NCBI RefSeq assembly: GCF_011516735.1
Contig: NZ_WOSX01000007.1
Coordinates: 62,001-126,000, forward strand
DNA: 64,000 nt
Direction of reading: 5' to 3'
Origin: Acetobacter fallax
GTDB taxonomy: Bacteria > Pseudomonadota > Alphaproteobacteria > Acetobacterales > Acetobacteraceae
Below the pieces are notes generated by a model. That model worked only from the letters and a program-made list of their open reading frames with translations, was not told where the DNA came from and did no database searches. The position numbers and the translations under genes were made by a program. Below, in pieces: positions 9,181-17,695 of this stretch. Position 1 is the first letter of the stretch. Every line of letters starts with the position of its first letter.

Positions 9181-10178
9181 GACTTCCTGCCATCCGTGCG
9201 CACGATCCGTACCCGCTGCTCGGAATGCCTGTCGCCCAGCCGCAATTCGGCGGCGGCAAACAGGCGATCGACGATCATCCAGTTCTGCCGGACGCGGTAG
9301 TTCACCAATTCCGGCCCGCCATCGGCCCCCAACACGAACAGCGGCGGCAGTTCGCCCTGCCCGATACCGGACGGAAACGCGATATAGACCTTGTGGCCAT
9401 CGTCAAACGCCCGGCTGGGCAGCCAGGGCGGCGTGCCACCTTTCACCGGCTGAATAGCGTAACGGAAATTCAGCGCATTCAGATCCAGCCCCGCATCCAC
9501 CGGGGCTGCATCATCGGCGTCGCTGTCCTGCCGATGCAGGGCAATCAGGTCGTCCTCGGGATAATCCCAGGACACCGACGCCATATAGGTCGTGGGTGTC
9601 GCCCGCAGTTCGGCAAGGTAGCTCCTCCGGTCGGTATTGACGATCAGATTGGTGATGAGATCCGGTCGCGTCGGCTTGACCAGGATATGCACGCGCCTGG
9701 TCGTGCCCGCGCCACTGGTGGTATCGCCGACAATCCAGCGCACGGTGTCCCCCACCGCGACCGGGCCAGTACCGACCAGCTTCTCGCCCTGCTGGAGCAT
9801 GATGTCGGTGATCTCGCCGGGCGCGGCATAGACCTGATAGAGCGCGCCCGCGCTGTAGGGATAGACCTGCACCGCATTCACATAACCGGCCCGCGTCGGC
9901 TGGATGCGGGCGGCAAGATTGGCCTGGGTCACGCGCACGGTAGGGTCAGCCGCCTCGGGCACGACATGGGCACGCCGCAAGGGTGGAAGCGGCTTGAGTT
10001 GACCCGGCAGGGGAAGCAGCCGCGGGACTTCCACCACCCGCACAGGCTTCGGCGGATCAGGCAGGAGCATGGCCTGGGCCGCGTCGTCATATCGTATGAC
10101 GGGTGGATGGTACTGTTGCGCGCAACCCGCCAGGGGCAGGGTCAGCAACGGCAAAGCACGAAGAGCACGACGGATCAT
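9177..10178 (-). CDS. trbG: TrbG/VirB9 conjugal transfer protein
   Basis: TrbG is the VirB9-type outer-membrane-associated part of the mating channel. The 333-residue product begins with a lipoprotein-like signal (MIRRALRALPLLTLPLAGC, candidate lipidated Cys19). The C-terminal half is rich in beta strands and contains the family pattern N-F-R-Y-A-I-Q-P and R-A-F-D-D-G-H-K-V-Y-I-A-F-P. It overlaps trbF upstream and trbI downstream by 4 bp each. The separate trbH seen in RP4 is absent; the Cys here may supply the outer-membrane anchor. Confidence 0.95.
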   Translation of the reverse strand: MIRRALRALPLLTLPLAGCAQQYHPPVIRYDDAAQAMLLPDPPKPVRVVEVPRLLPLPGQLKPLPPLRRAHVVPEAADPTVRVTQANLAARIQPTRAGYVNAVQVYPYSAGALYQVYAAPGEITDIMLQQGEKLVGTGPVAVGDTVRWIVGDTTSGAGTTRRVHILVKPTRPDLITNLIVNTDRRSYLAELRATPTTYMASVSWDYPEDDLIALHRQDSDADDAAPVDAGLDLNALNFRYAIQPVKGGTPPWLPSRAFDDGHKVYIAFPSGIGQGELPPLFVLGADGGPELVNYRVRQNWMIVDRLFAAAELRLGDRHSEQRVRIVRTDGRKS

Positions 10179-10861
10179 TGGCCAAGCTCCTTCGACCAGT
10201 TAATGGCGGAGACGTAGATTCCGAGCGGGTTTTTCCGCAGATGATCCGCGTCGCGCGGGGTGCGCAGAACAACCGAGACGATGGCGGTCCAGCGTTCGGT
10301 GCCGGTGAACGCGCCGTCACGGTAATGGCGCTCCGTCCAGGCCACCCGGAAACTTCCGGGAGAGGCCCGGATCACCGAGGCGATGTCCACCTCGACCTGC
10401 TCGTGCCCGATCCGCGAAAACGGATCATTCAGGCGGGCATAATCATTGAGGGCCACAGCGCCGGACGTGGTGGTGAAATCATAGGCGCGCAGCCAGTTCT
10501 GCCGGACAACCACGGCATCCGAAGACAGGGACCGCACGTCATGGACGAACTGCGCCAGATACCAGGCGATCTGCGGATCGGCGGGCATGTAGCCGGACGT
10601 GGCCGGGGCAACGACCTGCGCCTGCCCCAGCCGGTCCACCTGCACGACCCACGGCGTGATGGTGCCGCGCGCGGACTGCCAGACCAGCCCGCCCCCGAGA
10701 CCGGCGGACAGGAACAGGGAGCCAAAGGCCATGAGACGCCAGTTGCGGGCTTGCACGCGGGCCGAGCCGATGCGCTCATCCCAGATCTGCGCTGCCTTCT
10801 GGTATGGGGTGACGGGCTCGGGCGTGGTCCCGTAGCGTGTTGTGGAGCGACGGAACATCAT
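10175..10861 (-). CDS. trbF: TrbF/VirB8 conjugal transfer protein
   Basis: TrbF is the VirB8-type bitopic inner-membrane protein of the channel. The 228-residue product has a cytoplasmic N-terminus (T-P-Y-Q-K-A-A-Q-I-W-D-E-R-I-G-S is the usual TrbF signature), a single transmembrane helix at about residues 43-61, and a periplasmic domain with the W-T-E-R-H-Y-R-D-G segment typical of VirB8. It overlaps trbL and trbG by 4 bp. Confidence 0.95.
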   Translation of the reverse strand: MMFRRSTTRYGTTPEPVTPYQKAAQIWDERIGSARVQARNWRLMAFGSLFLSAGLGGGLVWQSARGTITPWVVQVDRLGQAQVVAPATSGYMPADPQIAWYLAQFVHDVRSLSSDAVVVRQNWLRAYDFTTTSGAVALNDYARLNDPFSRIGHEQVEVDIASVIRASPGSFRVAWTERHYRDGAFTGTERWTAIVSVVLRTPRDADHLRKNPLGIYVSAINWSKELGQ

Positions 10862-12297
10862 TCTTTCTCCGAGAGATCGATGGACGTGGACCCGCCCCCG
10901 CCATCGGCGGAGCGGATGATATGGGCGGCCTCGGCGGCATGGGTGGCGGCGTTGCGGCGCTTCATGTTCCGCGCCCAGCGGGGCGGCTTGCCGTCGGAGC
11001 CGTCGCCGCTATCGGGGTCGCCTCCCGAGGGGCCGCCACCAGGGTTACCGCTACCGGCAGGCCCGGTACCGGGATCACCTCCGCCGCCGGACGGGCCTGA
11101 AGACCCACCGTCACCCGATGGCCTATCGCCTTCTCCGGCGCCGCCCATCGCACCGGCGGCCCAGCGTCCGCCAGCAGAGTAGCTTTCCTTCAACGAGGAT
11201 GTTGCCGCGCCGACCTTGCTCTTCACGGCGTTCATCGCAGCACCCCCAGCGGCGCGACCGACATTGCCAGCCGCCGATGCCATGCCCGCCGCACCAGTCT
11301 GTCCGGCCGCCCCCATGGAGTAGGCTGTCGTGGCGGCACCTGCGACGGCAGCCCCTCCGCGCGCTGCCGCTGCCGTCGCACCGAGGGCCGCCGCTCCGCC
11401 AGACGCCACGGCGGCGGGCGCGGCAACAGCCGCAGCCCCCATCGCGCCCACCGCCATCGCGGTTCCCGCTGCTGCCCCGGCACCAAGCTGCGGGGCACCG
11501 GAAATCAGCCCATTGGCGAGCGAGCCGCCGAAAATGGCGAGACCCACGATGCAGAGTGACGCCAGCACGACGGACAGCGCCTGGCCGATGGTGGGCGCAC
11601 TATCACCGTAGGACGTCGTGAACTGCCTGAAGAGCACGGAAGCTATGGCGGAAATAACCGCCAGCACCATGATCTTCACGCCGGACGACACGACATTGCC
11701 CAGTACCTTCTCGGCGAGGAACGCCGTGCGGTTGAACAGGGCAAACGGGATCAGCACGAAGCCCGCGAGTGAGGTCAGCTTGAACTCGACGATCGCCACG
11801 AAGAGCTGCACCGCGAGGATGAAGAAGGCCGCCAGCACGATGAACCAGCACAGGAGCAGGACGAGGATCTGCACGATGCTGGCCAGCGCACCGAAGGAAA
11901 ACGCCAGTTTACTCGCCGCATCCAGCAGCGGCTGCGCGGCATCGAGCCCGGTCGCCGCCAGTCGGCCGGGATGCATGAAATCCCCAAGCGCCAGCGTGCC
12001 GCCCCCGGCTTTGAGCCCGAGGGCCGCGAAACTGTTGAAAACGATCCCCGACAGGCCGCTGAAATGGTCAATGACGAAGGCAAAGAAGCCGATATACAGC
12101 GTCCTCTTCACCAGACGCTGGATGATGTCCTCATCGGCGGCCCAAGCCCAGAACAGGCCGGCCAGCACGATGTCCAGCACCGAGAGCGAGCCGGCCAGCG
12201 ACACCACACTTCCCTTCACCAGACCGAAACCGCTGTCGATCGTAGTCTCGAAGGTATTCAGGAAACCGTCGATGATGCCGACATTGTCGCTCGCCAT
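10858..12297 (-). CDS. trbL: TrbL/VirB6 polytopic conjugal transfer protein
   Basis: TrbL is the VirB6-type inner-membrane pore component. The 479-residue product has several membrane helices in its first 300 residues and then a long low-complexity tail rich in Ala, Gly and Ser (about residues 260-440), ending in a basic patch (R-N-M-K-R-R-N). Such Gly/Ala tails are common in this family. It starts 3 bp after the stop of trbJ and overlaps trbF by 4 bp. Long antisense frames over the Gly/Ala tail are composition artefacts. Confidence 0.93.
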   Translation of the reverse strand: MASDNVGIIDGFLNTFETTIDSGFGLVKGSVVSLAGSLSVLDIVLAGLFWAWAADEDIIQRLVKRTLYIGFFAFVIDHFSGLSGIVFNSFAALGLKAGGGTLALGDFMHPGRLAATGLDAAQPLLDAASKLAFSFGALASIVQILVLLLCWFIVLAAFFILAVQLFVAIVEFKLTSLAGFVLIPFALFNRTAFLAEKVLGNVVSSGVKIMVLAVISAIASVLFRQFTTSYGDSAPTIGQALSVVLASLCIVGLAIFGGSLANGLISGAPQLGAGAAAGTAMAVGAMGAAAVAAPAAVASGGAAALGATAAAARGGAAVAGAATTAYSMGAAGQTGAAGMASAAGNVGRAAGGAAMNAVKSKVGAATSSLKESYSAGGRWAAGAMGGAGEGDRPSGDGGSSGPSGGGGDPGTGPAGSGNPGGGPSGGDPDSGDGSDGKPPRWARNMKRRNAATHAAEAAHIIRSADGGGGSTSIDLSEKE

Positions 12298-12300
12298 TGC

Positions 12301-13071
12301 TCAATATCCAGAACTTGGGATGGCGACGGCCTGGGGAACATAGGCGTCATACTGCGAAAAATGCTGATATTGGGCTTCCGCCCCTGCCTCGTTCGCCGCC
12401 TGTCGCGCCCGTTCGAGGTCCGCAGCCCGGCCATTGGCGGCCAGTTCCGCCTGGATGTCGAACAGTTGCCGGGATTGCAGGGCCATAAGCTGGTTGCCGG
12501 CCTGCGCGGCCTGCAACGCCCCGGTTGACGTTTGGCTGGCCGAAACCAGTTGCGTCATGGCCGAACTGTCGCTCGGGATGTTTCCTACCACCCGCGCCTG
12601 AAGCTTCAGGGCGTCCTCGAACCCACCCACAGAATTCTGCCAGCGTGTCTGTGCCTGGCTGAACAGGGCACCGTCGGACATGCCAGAGGACACGGACGTG
12701 TACGCCTGCTGGTACTGCTGCTCGACGGACTGGACGCTGTAGGCAATATTCTGCGCCTGCGCGAGCAACGCTGTGGTTTGGGAAATCGTCGATTGCAGCG
12801 TCGACAGTGTCGAAAGTGGTAGGCTCGCCAGATTGCGACCTTGGTTGACCAGCATCTGCGCCTGATTGGCCAGTGACGTGATCTGGTTGTCGATCTGCTG
12901 GAGCGTGCGGGCCGCGATCAGCACGTTCTGGACGTGGTTGGCGCCGTCATAGACCGCCCATTGGGCATGGGCTGACACGACTGGCATGACAAAAGCCAGA
13001 GCAGCGCCGAAGACCACGGCACATCCGGGGCGGAAATCTTTTGCCCGAATACGGAAAGGTTCTTCCGTCAT
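12301..13071 (-). CDS. trbJ: TrbJ/VirB5 conjugal transfer protein
   Basis: TrbJ is the VirB5-like periplasmic, pilus-associated protein. The ATG at 13071 gives a 256-residue product with a signal peptide (basic N-terminus, hydrophobic stretch, A-H-A before about residue 37). The mature part is alpha-helical and Gln/Ala-rich with predicted coiled coil (Q-Q-I-D-N-Q-I-T-S-L-A-N-Q-A-Q-M-L-V-N-Q-G), typical of TrbJ. The start overlaps the trbE stop (ATGA), which settles the choice over a longer open frame. No trbK entry-exclusion gene is visible between it and trbL. Confidence 0.92.
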   Translation of the reverse strand: MTEEPFRIRAKDFRPGCAVVFGAALAFVMPVVSAHAQWAVYDGANHVQNVLIAARTLQQIDNQITSLANQAQMLVNQGRNLASLPLSTLSTLQSTISQTTALLAQAQNIAYSVQSVEQQYQQAYTSVSSGMSDGALFSQAQTRWQNSVGGFEDALKLQARVVGNIPSDSSAMTQLVSASQTSTGALQAAQAGNQLMALQSRQLFDIQAELAANGRAADLERARQAANEAGAEAQYQHFSQYDAYVPQAVAIPSSGY

Positions 13072-15500
13072 GGCATCGCTCCTTCCCGAAGAAGATCGGC
13101 CGCCCACATGACGCCACGCGCCTCGAACCAGGCTGGGAGAAAGCCGGCCCGCCCATGTTCCACCAGCATCGCGTCGATCAGCCGGTGGTCGTCCTTGCCG
13201 GAGGCGGCGCACAGGGCGAGTGCCACCGGCCCGAGCCCCAGTTCGAAGAGGCGATTTCCCCGCTGGGTCTGGCAGTAATATTCCCGCTTCGACGCCGCGC
13301 GGGCGATAATGGCGATCTGTCGGTCGTTCAGCCCAAAATCGCGGTAGATGGCCGCGATCTGCGGCTCAATGGCCCGTTCATTGGGCAGGAAGATCCGCGT
13401 CGGGCAACTTTCCACCACAGCCGGGGCAATGCGGGAATTGGCGATGTCCGACAGGGACTGGGTGGCGAAAATCACCGACGCATTCTTCTTGCGCAGGGTT
13501 TTCAGCCACTCCCGAAGCTGGCCAGCAAAGTCCCCGTCATCCAGAACCAGCCAGCCCTCATCAATGACCAGCAGGGTCGGACGGCCATCCAGCCGTCCTT
13601 CGATCCGATGAAACAGGTAGGACAACACGGACGATGCCGCCCCGGACCCGATCAGCCCTTCCGTTTCAAACACCACGACATCGGCGTCACCCAGCCGCTC
13701 GGTGTCCGCATCCAGCAGGCGGCCATAGGGACCACCCAGGCAATATGCCGCCATTGCCTGCTTCAGGGCGTTGGACTGGAGAAGTGCTACCATACCTGAC
13801 AGGGTCCGCTCCTGAACGGGCGACGACGCCAGGGAGTTCAGCGCCGACCAGAGGTGAGACTTCACCTCGGGGGTCAGCGTTACCCCTTCACCGACAAGGA
13901 TCTGCCCCAGCCATTCCGTGGCCCATTTGCGCTCGTCGGGATCGTCAATCCTTGCCAGCGGCTGAAGGGAGACGGCGGAATGCCCATCGCCCTCGTCCGT
14001 CAGCCCGCCTCCAAGATCGTGCCAGTCCCCGTCCATCGCCATCGTCGCCGCACGCATGGACCCGCCGAAATCGAAGGCGAAAATCTGCGATCCCGCATAA
14101 CGCCGAAACTGGAGCGCCATCAGCGCCAGCAGCACGGATTTGCCCGCCCCTGTTGGTCCTGCGATCAGCGTGTGGCCAACATCGCCGACATGAAGGCTGA
14201 ACCGGAATGGTGTGGCGCCCGCCGTCCTGCCGTAGAACAGCGGTGCTGCCTTGAAATGCCCGTCCTGCTCCGGCCCTGCCCAGACGGCCGACAGCGGAAT
14301 CATATGCGCCAGATTCAGCGTCGAGACCGGGGGCTGACGAACATTGGCGTAGACATGGCCGGGCAGCGAACCCAGCCATGCCTCCACCGCGTTGAGGCTT
14401 TCCGTCATGCAGGTGAAATCGCGGCCCTGGATGATCTTCTCAACCAGCCGAAGCTTTTCGGCCGCGATGGAGGCGGAACCGTCCCAGACCGTGATGGTCG
14501 CGGTAAGATACGCCTGTCCGACATCGTCGGCACCGAGGGACTGCAAGGCCAAGTCAGCATCGGCAGCCTTATTGGCAGCGTCGTTGTCCACGAGAACGGA
14601 TGCCTCGTTGGTCATCACCTCCCGGACAATGGCTGCGATGCTCTTACGCTTTGCAAACCACTGCCGGCGGATCTTCGTCAGCACCTTGGTGGCGTCGGTC
14701 TTGTCGAGCAGGATGGCACGGGTTGACCAGCGATAGGGCATCGCCAGCCGGTTCAGGTCATCCAGGATTCCGGGAAAGGTCCGCGACGGGAAACCGGTGA
14801 TCGTCAGCGTTTTCAGGAAGGCATCGCCGAGTTTCGGCTCCAACCCGCCCGAAAGCGGCTGATCGACCAGCAGCGCGTCAAGATGCATCGGGATTTCCGG
14901 CACCCGGACACGCTGGTTCCGCGTCGAAATGGTCGAATGTAAATAGGTCAGCGTTTCACCGTCATTGAGCCAGGTGGCCTCGGGCATGAAACCGTCCAGC
15001 AACGCCAGCATCCGGTCGGAGCGATCCACGAACGCATGGAGTATGCCGTGTGGGTCCGGCCCTTCGCGCTCCCTGCCCTCGAACAGGAACCGGGCAGCCC
15101 GGTCGGACGATTCCGCCGGTGGCAGCCAGACCAGGGTCAGGAAATACCGGCTCTCGAAATGCGCGCCCTCATCCTCGAACTGCTCACGCCGTTCCAGATC
15201 GACCATGTGCGAGGCGGCATCCGGGAAATCGCTCTCGGGATAGAGTGTGGCCGGGACGCGCTGCGCCTCGACGAACACCGCCCATCCGGAGCCCAGACGG
15301 CGGAGATTACTGTTGAGCCGTGCGGTGACACCGACCAGTTCGGCAGGCGTGGCGCTATCCATATCGGGACCACGGATGCGCGCCGTGCGCTGGAAGCTGC
15401 CGTCCTTGTTCAGGACGACGCCTTTCTCCACGAGCACGGCCCATGGGAGAAAATCCGACAGGAGGGCGGCGCGATTGCGATATTCGCCAAGGGACATCAT
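13068..15500 (-). CDS. trbE: TrbE/VirB4 conjugal transfer ATPase
   Basis: TrbE is the VirB4-type ATPase that powers assembly and substrate transfer at the inner membrane. The product is 810 residues. It carries the CagE/TrbE N-terminal domain, a Walker A motif G-P-T-G-A-G-K-S near residue 445, and Walker B around L-L-V-I-D-E-G-W near residue 645, followed by the R-K-K-N-A-S-V-I-F-A-T-Q-S helicase-like motif. Two adjacent ATGs (15500 and 15497) follow a GGGAGG site; the first is used here. Confidence 0.95.
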   Translation of the reverse strand: MMSLGEYRNRAALLSDFLPWAVLVEKGVVLNKDGSFQRTARIRGPDMDSATPAELVGVTARLNSNLRRLGSGWAVFVEAQRVPATLYPESDFPDAASHMVDLERREQFEDEGAHFESRYFLTLVWLPPAESSDRAARFLFEGREREGPDPHGILHAFVDRSDRMLALLDGFMPEATWLNDGETLTYLHSTISTRNQRVRVPEIPMHLDALLVDQPLSGGLEPKLGDAFLKTLTITGFPSRTFPGILDDLNRLAMPYRWSTRAILLDKTDATKVLTKIRRQWFAKRKSIAAIVREVMTNEASVLVDNDAANKAADADLALQSLGADDVGQAYLTATITVWDGSASIAAEKLRLVEKIIQGRDFTCMTESLNAVEAWLGSLPGHVYANVRQPPVSTLNLAHMIPLSAVWAGPEQDGHFKAAPLFYGRTAGATPFRFSLHVGDVGHTLIAGPTGAGKSVLLALMALQFRRYAGSQIFAFDFGGSMRAATMAMDGDWHDLGGGLTDEGDGHSAVSLQPLARIDDPDERKWATEWLGQILVGEGVTLTPEVKSHLWSALNSLASSPVQERTLSGMVALLQSNALKQAMAAYCLGGPYGRLLDADTERLGDADVVVFETEGLIGSGAASSVLSYLFHRIEGRLDGRPTLLVIDEGWLVLDDGDFAGQLREWLKTLRKKNASVIFATQSLSDIANSRIAPAVVESCPTRIFLPNERAIEPQIAAIYRDFGLNDRQIAIIARAASKREYYCQTQRGNRLFELGLGPVALALCAASGKDDHRLIDAMLVEHGRAGFLPAWFEARGVMWAADLLREGAMP

Positions 15501-15513
15501 CGCCCTGCCCTCC

Positions 15514-15789
15514 CTACGCCCGCAGCCAGGCGGGGTAACGGAGATGTCGCCGCCCGACCTCGATGAACAGCGGATCACGCTTCGCCCCCCAGACCGCGAG
15601 CCCGTGGCCCACGATCCAGAATGCGGCTCCGATCAGCCAGAGCCGCAGGCCCAGCGCGATCGCGGCGGCCAGCGTGCCATTGGCGATGGCGACGGCACGG
15701 GGCGCACCACCCAGCAGGATGGGATCGGTCAGCGAGCGATGCACCGGGACATGGAACCCCGGCAACGCGTCATCGTCATATCCCGCCAT
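15514..15789 (-). CDS. trbD: TrbD/VirB3 conjugal transfer protein
   Basis: This is a 91-residue VirB3-type membrane protein. It starts MAGYDDDALPGFHVPVHRSL and has the hallmark sequence around L-T-D-P-I-L-L-G-G-A-P-R followed by two close transmembrane helices (residues about 30-68). The ATG overlaps the trbC stop (TGATG), supporting this start over the longer open frame. Confidence 0.9.
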   Translation of the reverse strand: MAGYDDDALPGFHVPVHRSLTDPILLGGAPRAVAIANGTLAAAIALGLRLWLIGAAFWIVGHGLAVWGAKRDPLFIEVGRRHLRYPAWLRA

Positions 15790-16121
15790 CAGATCAGTGC
15801 TCCGCCGGAGAACGAGAAGAACGACAGGAAGAACGAGCTGGCGGCGAAAGCGATGGACAGGCCGAAGACGATCTGGATCAGGCGGCGGAACCCACCCGAT
15901 GTTTCCCCGAACGCCAGGGTCAGACCCGTGACCGTGATGATGATCACCGAGATGATCTTGGCGACCGGTCCCTGCACGGATTCCAGAATCTGGTTGAGCG
16001 GCTCCTCCCACGGCATGTCGGAGCCCGACGCCAGGGCCGAGGAGCACCATGCGATGGACAGCAGCAGCATGGTGGAGAGGACAGGCGCGTGCCGACGCAC
16101 ACGGAACAGCGTGAGGTTCAT
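15789..16121 (-). CDS. trbC: TrbC/VirB2 pilin
   Basis: This is the 110-residue major pilin precursor. It has a basic N-terminus and signal-like helix (residues about 14-31, ending A-L-A-S), a short polar part, and two hydrophobic helices typical of TrbC/VirB2 pilins (I-I-S-V-I-I-I-T-V-T-G-L-T-L-A-F and the F-G-L-S-I-A-F-A-A-S-S-F-F region). Related pilins are cyclised by a TraF-type peptidase; a traF homologue lies at 50.2 kb. It starts 2 bp after trbB and overlaps trbD. Confidence 0.92.
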   Translation of the reverse strand: MNLTLFRVRRHAPVLSTMLLLSIAWCSSALASGSDMPWEEPLNQILESVQGPVAKIISVIIITVTGLTLAFGETSGGFRRLIQIVFGLSIAFAASSFFLSFFSFSGGALI

Positions 16122-16123
16122 TT

Positions 16124-17095
16124 CTAATCTCCATCGGTATCGATTGAATGAATGCGATAGGCACCAGTGCCGGGATCAATCCCGTCCACGGTGGCGAGTT
16201 CGGACAGGCGACGGGCCGTCCCGCGTCCAGACAGGACAGCGATCACGTCAATGGTTTCCGCGATCATGGCGCGTGGCACCGTGACCACCGCTTCCTGGAT
16301 CAGTTGTTCCAGACGATACAGGGCAGCCAGCACCGATCCGGCGTGCAGCGTGCCGATACCGCCCGGATGGCCAGTACCCCATGCCTTGACCAGATCAAGG
16401 GCCTCGGCCCCACGTACCTCACCGATGGGGATACGGTCGGGACGCAGGCGGAGACCGGACCGGACGAGATCCGACAGGGTGATGACGCCCTCACGGGTGC
16501 GCAGGGCGATGAGATTGGGCGCCGTGCATTGCAGTTCGCGCGTGTCCTCGATCAGCACGATGCGATCGCCGGTTTTCGCAACCTCGGCCAGGAGGGCATT
16601 GACCAGCGTGGTCTTGCCCGTCGATGTGCCGCCCGCGACCAGAATGTTCCTCCGTTCCGTGACAGCGCGGCGCAGGAATGCCGCCTCGTCCGTTGTCATG
16701 ATCGCGGCCTCGACATAGTCGTCGAGGGTGAACACGGCGACAGCGGGCTTGCGGATCGCGAAACTTGGGGCGGTCACAACGGGCGGCAGCAATCCCTCAA
16801 ACCGTTCGCCAGTCGGCAATTCCGCCGATACGCGCGGGGCTGCCTCATGCACCTCCGCCCCGACATGGTGTGCGACCAGGCGGACGATGCGCTCGGCATC
16901 GGCTGGTGCAATCACATCACCCGTATCAGCCAGCCCCTCAGACAGACGGTCGACCCACAGCCGCCCATCGGGGTTGAGCATCAGCTCGACCACAGCCGCA
17001 TCGGCAAGGTGCCCGGCGATCGCAGGCCCCATCGCCGTACGCAGCATGGAAATGCTCCGTACCCTTGCCCCTTGGTTGATGGCGGAAACCGACAT
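16124..17095 (-). CDS. trbB: TrbB/VirB11 conjugal transfer ATPase
   Basis: TrbB is a hexameric VirB11-type secretion ATPase on the cytoplasmic face of the channel. The 323-residue product has Walker A G-G-T-S-T-G-K-T at residues 155-162, an Asp box I-L-I/V-E-D-T-R-E near 188, and the His box [15 protein letters not shown] near 240-254. It is the first gene of the trb run. The 146-bp gap upstream has no gene and holds a 20-bp motif shared with the traG promoter region, so trbB may have its own promoter as well as read-through from traG. Confidence 0.95.
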   Translation of the reverse strand: MSVSAINQGARVRSISMLRTAMGPAIAGHLADAAVVELMLNPDGRLWVDRLSEGLADTGDVIAPADAERIVRLVAHHVGAEVHEAAPRVSAELPTGERFEGLLPPVVTAPSFAIRKPAVAVFTLDDYVEAAIMTTDEAAFLRRAVTERRNILVAGGTSTGKTTLVNALLAEVAKTGDRIVLIEDTRELQCTAPNLIALRTREGVITLSDLVRSGLRLRPDRIPIGEVRGAEALDLVKAWGTGHPGGIGTLHAGSVLAALYRLEQLIQEAVVTVPRAMIAETIDVIAVLSGRGTARRLSELATVDGIDPGTGAYRIHSIDTDGD

Positions 17096-17217
17096 GATCT
17101 TCCCCGGTATAAGCCGAGCGCGATGGGCGCACGGCGACGGGGATCATTAGGAAAGGCAGGAAACGGGGCGGTTCAACAAGAATTCAGGCGTCGTAGAAAC
17201 GCAGCGAGACGGAGGGC

Positions 17218-17237
17218 AAAAATACTTGCGGGGTGCG
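17218..17237 (-). promoter_or_regulatory. 20-bp motif upstream of trbB (copy 1)
   Basis: On the + strand this reads AAAAATACTTGCGnnGTGCG. It is identical to a copy upstream of traG apart from the two n positions. It lies about 122 bp before the trbB start and 5 bp from the stop of the ribbon-helix-helix gene. A shared operator or promoter element is inferred. Confidence 0.5.
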
Positions 17238-17241
17238 AAAA

Positions 17242-17688
17242 TTACGACTCCGGATCATCCTGTGCGGCGGGGTCCGAAACGTCCTCCGGAATTTCCTGCT
17301 GGAGTCGTGGTCCCTGAGCCAGCCTGCGGCCGAGGGCCGCGACGAAATTATCGTAGCGCGCTCCGGCTTGTGCCCGCGCTGCCTTGGCGGCCGGTTCGGG
17401 AAGTGGCGGGGTCGTGGTCAGCCAAAAGCGGATGAACAGCGCCAGGGTCTCCACCGTGATGCCAATATCACGCTCCAGCCGCGCGAGGCGCCGGTCCTGC
17501 CGGTCGAGACGCTTCGATGTGGCAGCCTCGCGGCGCTCCTCGCCATCGGGCGAAAGGAAGGAGGCGACAGCGGCCTCGACGATCAGCGACATCGGCTGCG
17601 CGCGTCGCGCGGCATAGGCGGACAGAGTCTTCATCACCTCGGGATCGAGATAGACGGAGATCTGGGCCTTCTTTTTCGGCATTGCCAT
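17242..17688 (-). CDS. Ribbon-helix-helix (CopG-like) protein between traG and trbB
   Basis: The 148-residue product starts MAMPKKKAQISVYLDPEVMK. Residues 6-45 fit a ribbon-helix-helix domain: a short beta strand (Q-I-S-V-Y-L) then two helices. The rest is charged and helical, probably coiled coil. The ATG at 17688 has GAGG 5 nt upstream, better than the ATG at 17682. It sits between traG (stop 8 bp upstream) and trbB, a common position for such genes in this element type. It is a candidate repressor for the 20-bp motif found before traG and trbB, but that link is inference. Confidence 0.8.
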   Translation of the reverse strand: MAMPKKKAQISVYLDPEVMKTLSAYAARRAQPMSLIVEAAVASFLSPDGEERREAATSKRLDRQDRRLARLERDIGITVETLALFIRFWLTTTPPLPEPAAKAARAQAGARYDNFVAALGRRLAQGPRLQQEIPEDVSDPAAQDDPES

Positions 17689-17695
17689 TGCGGCC

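Noticed and set aside
9225-11182. Rightward open frames of 330 and 359 codons
   Set aside because: They are antisense to trbG, trbF and trbL, which have clear families and overlapping starts and stops.
16148-17317. Rightward open frame of 389 codons
   Set aside because: It is antisense to trbB, whose Walker A and His box are unmistakable.
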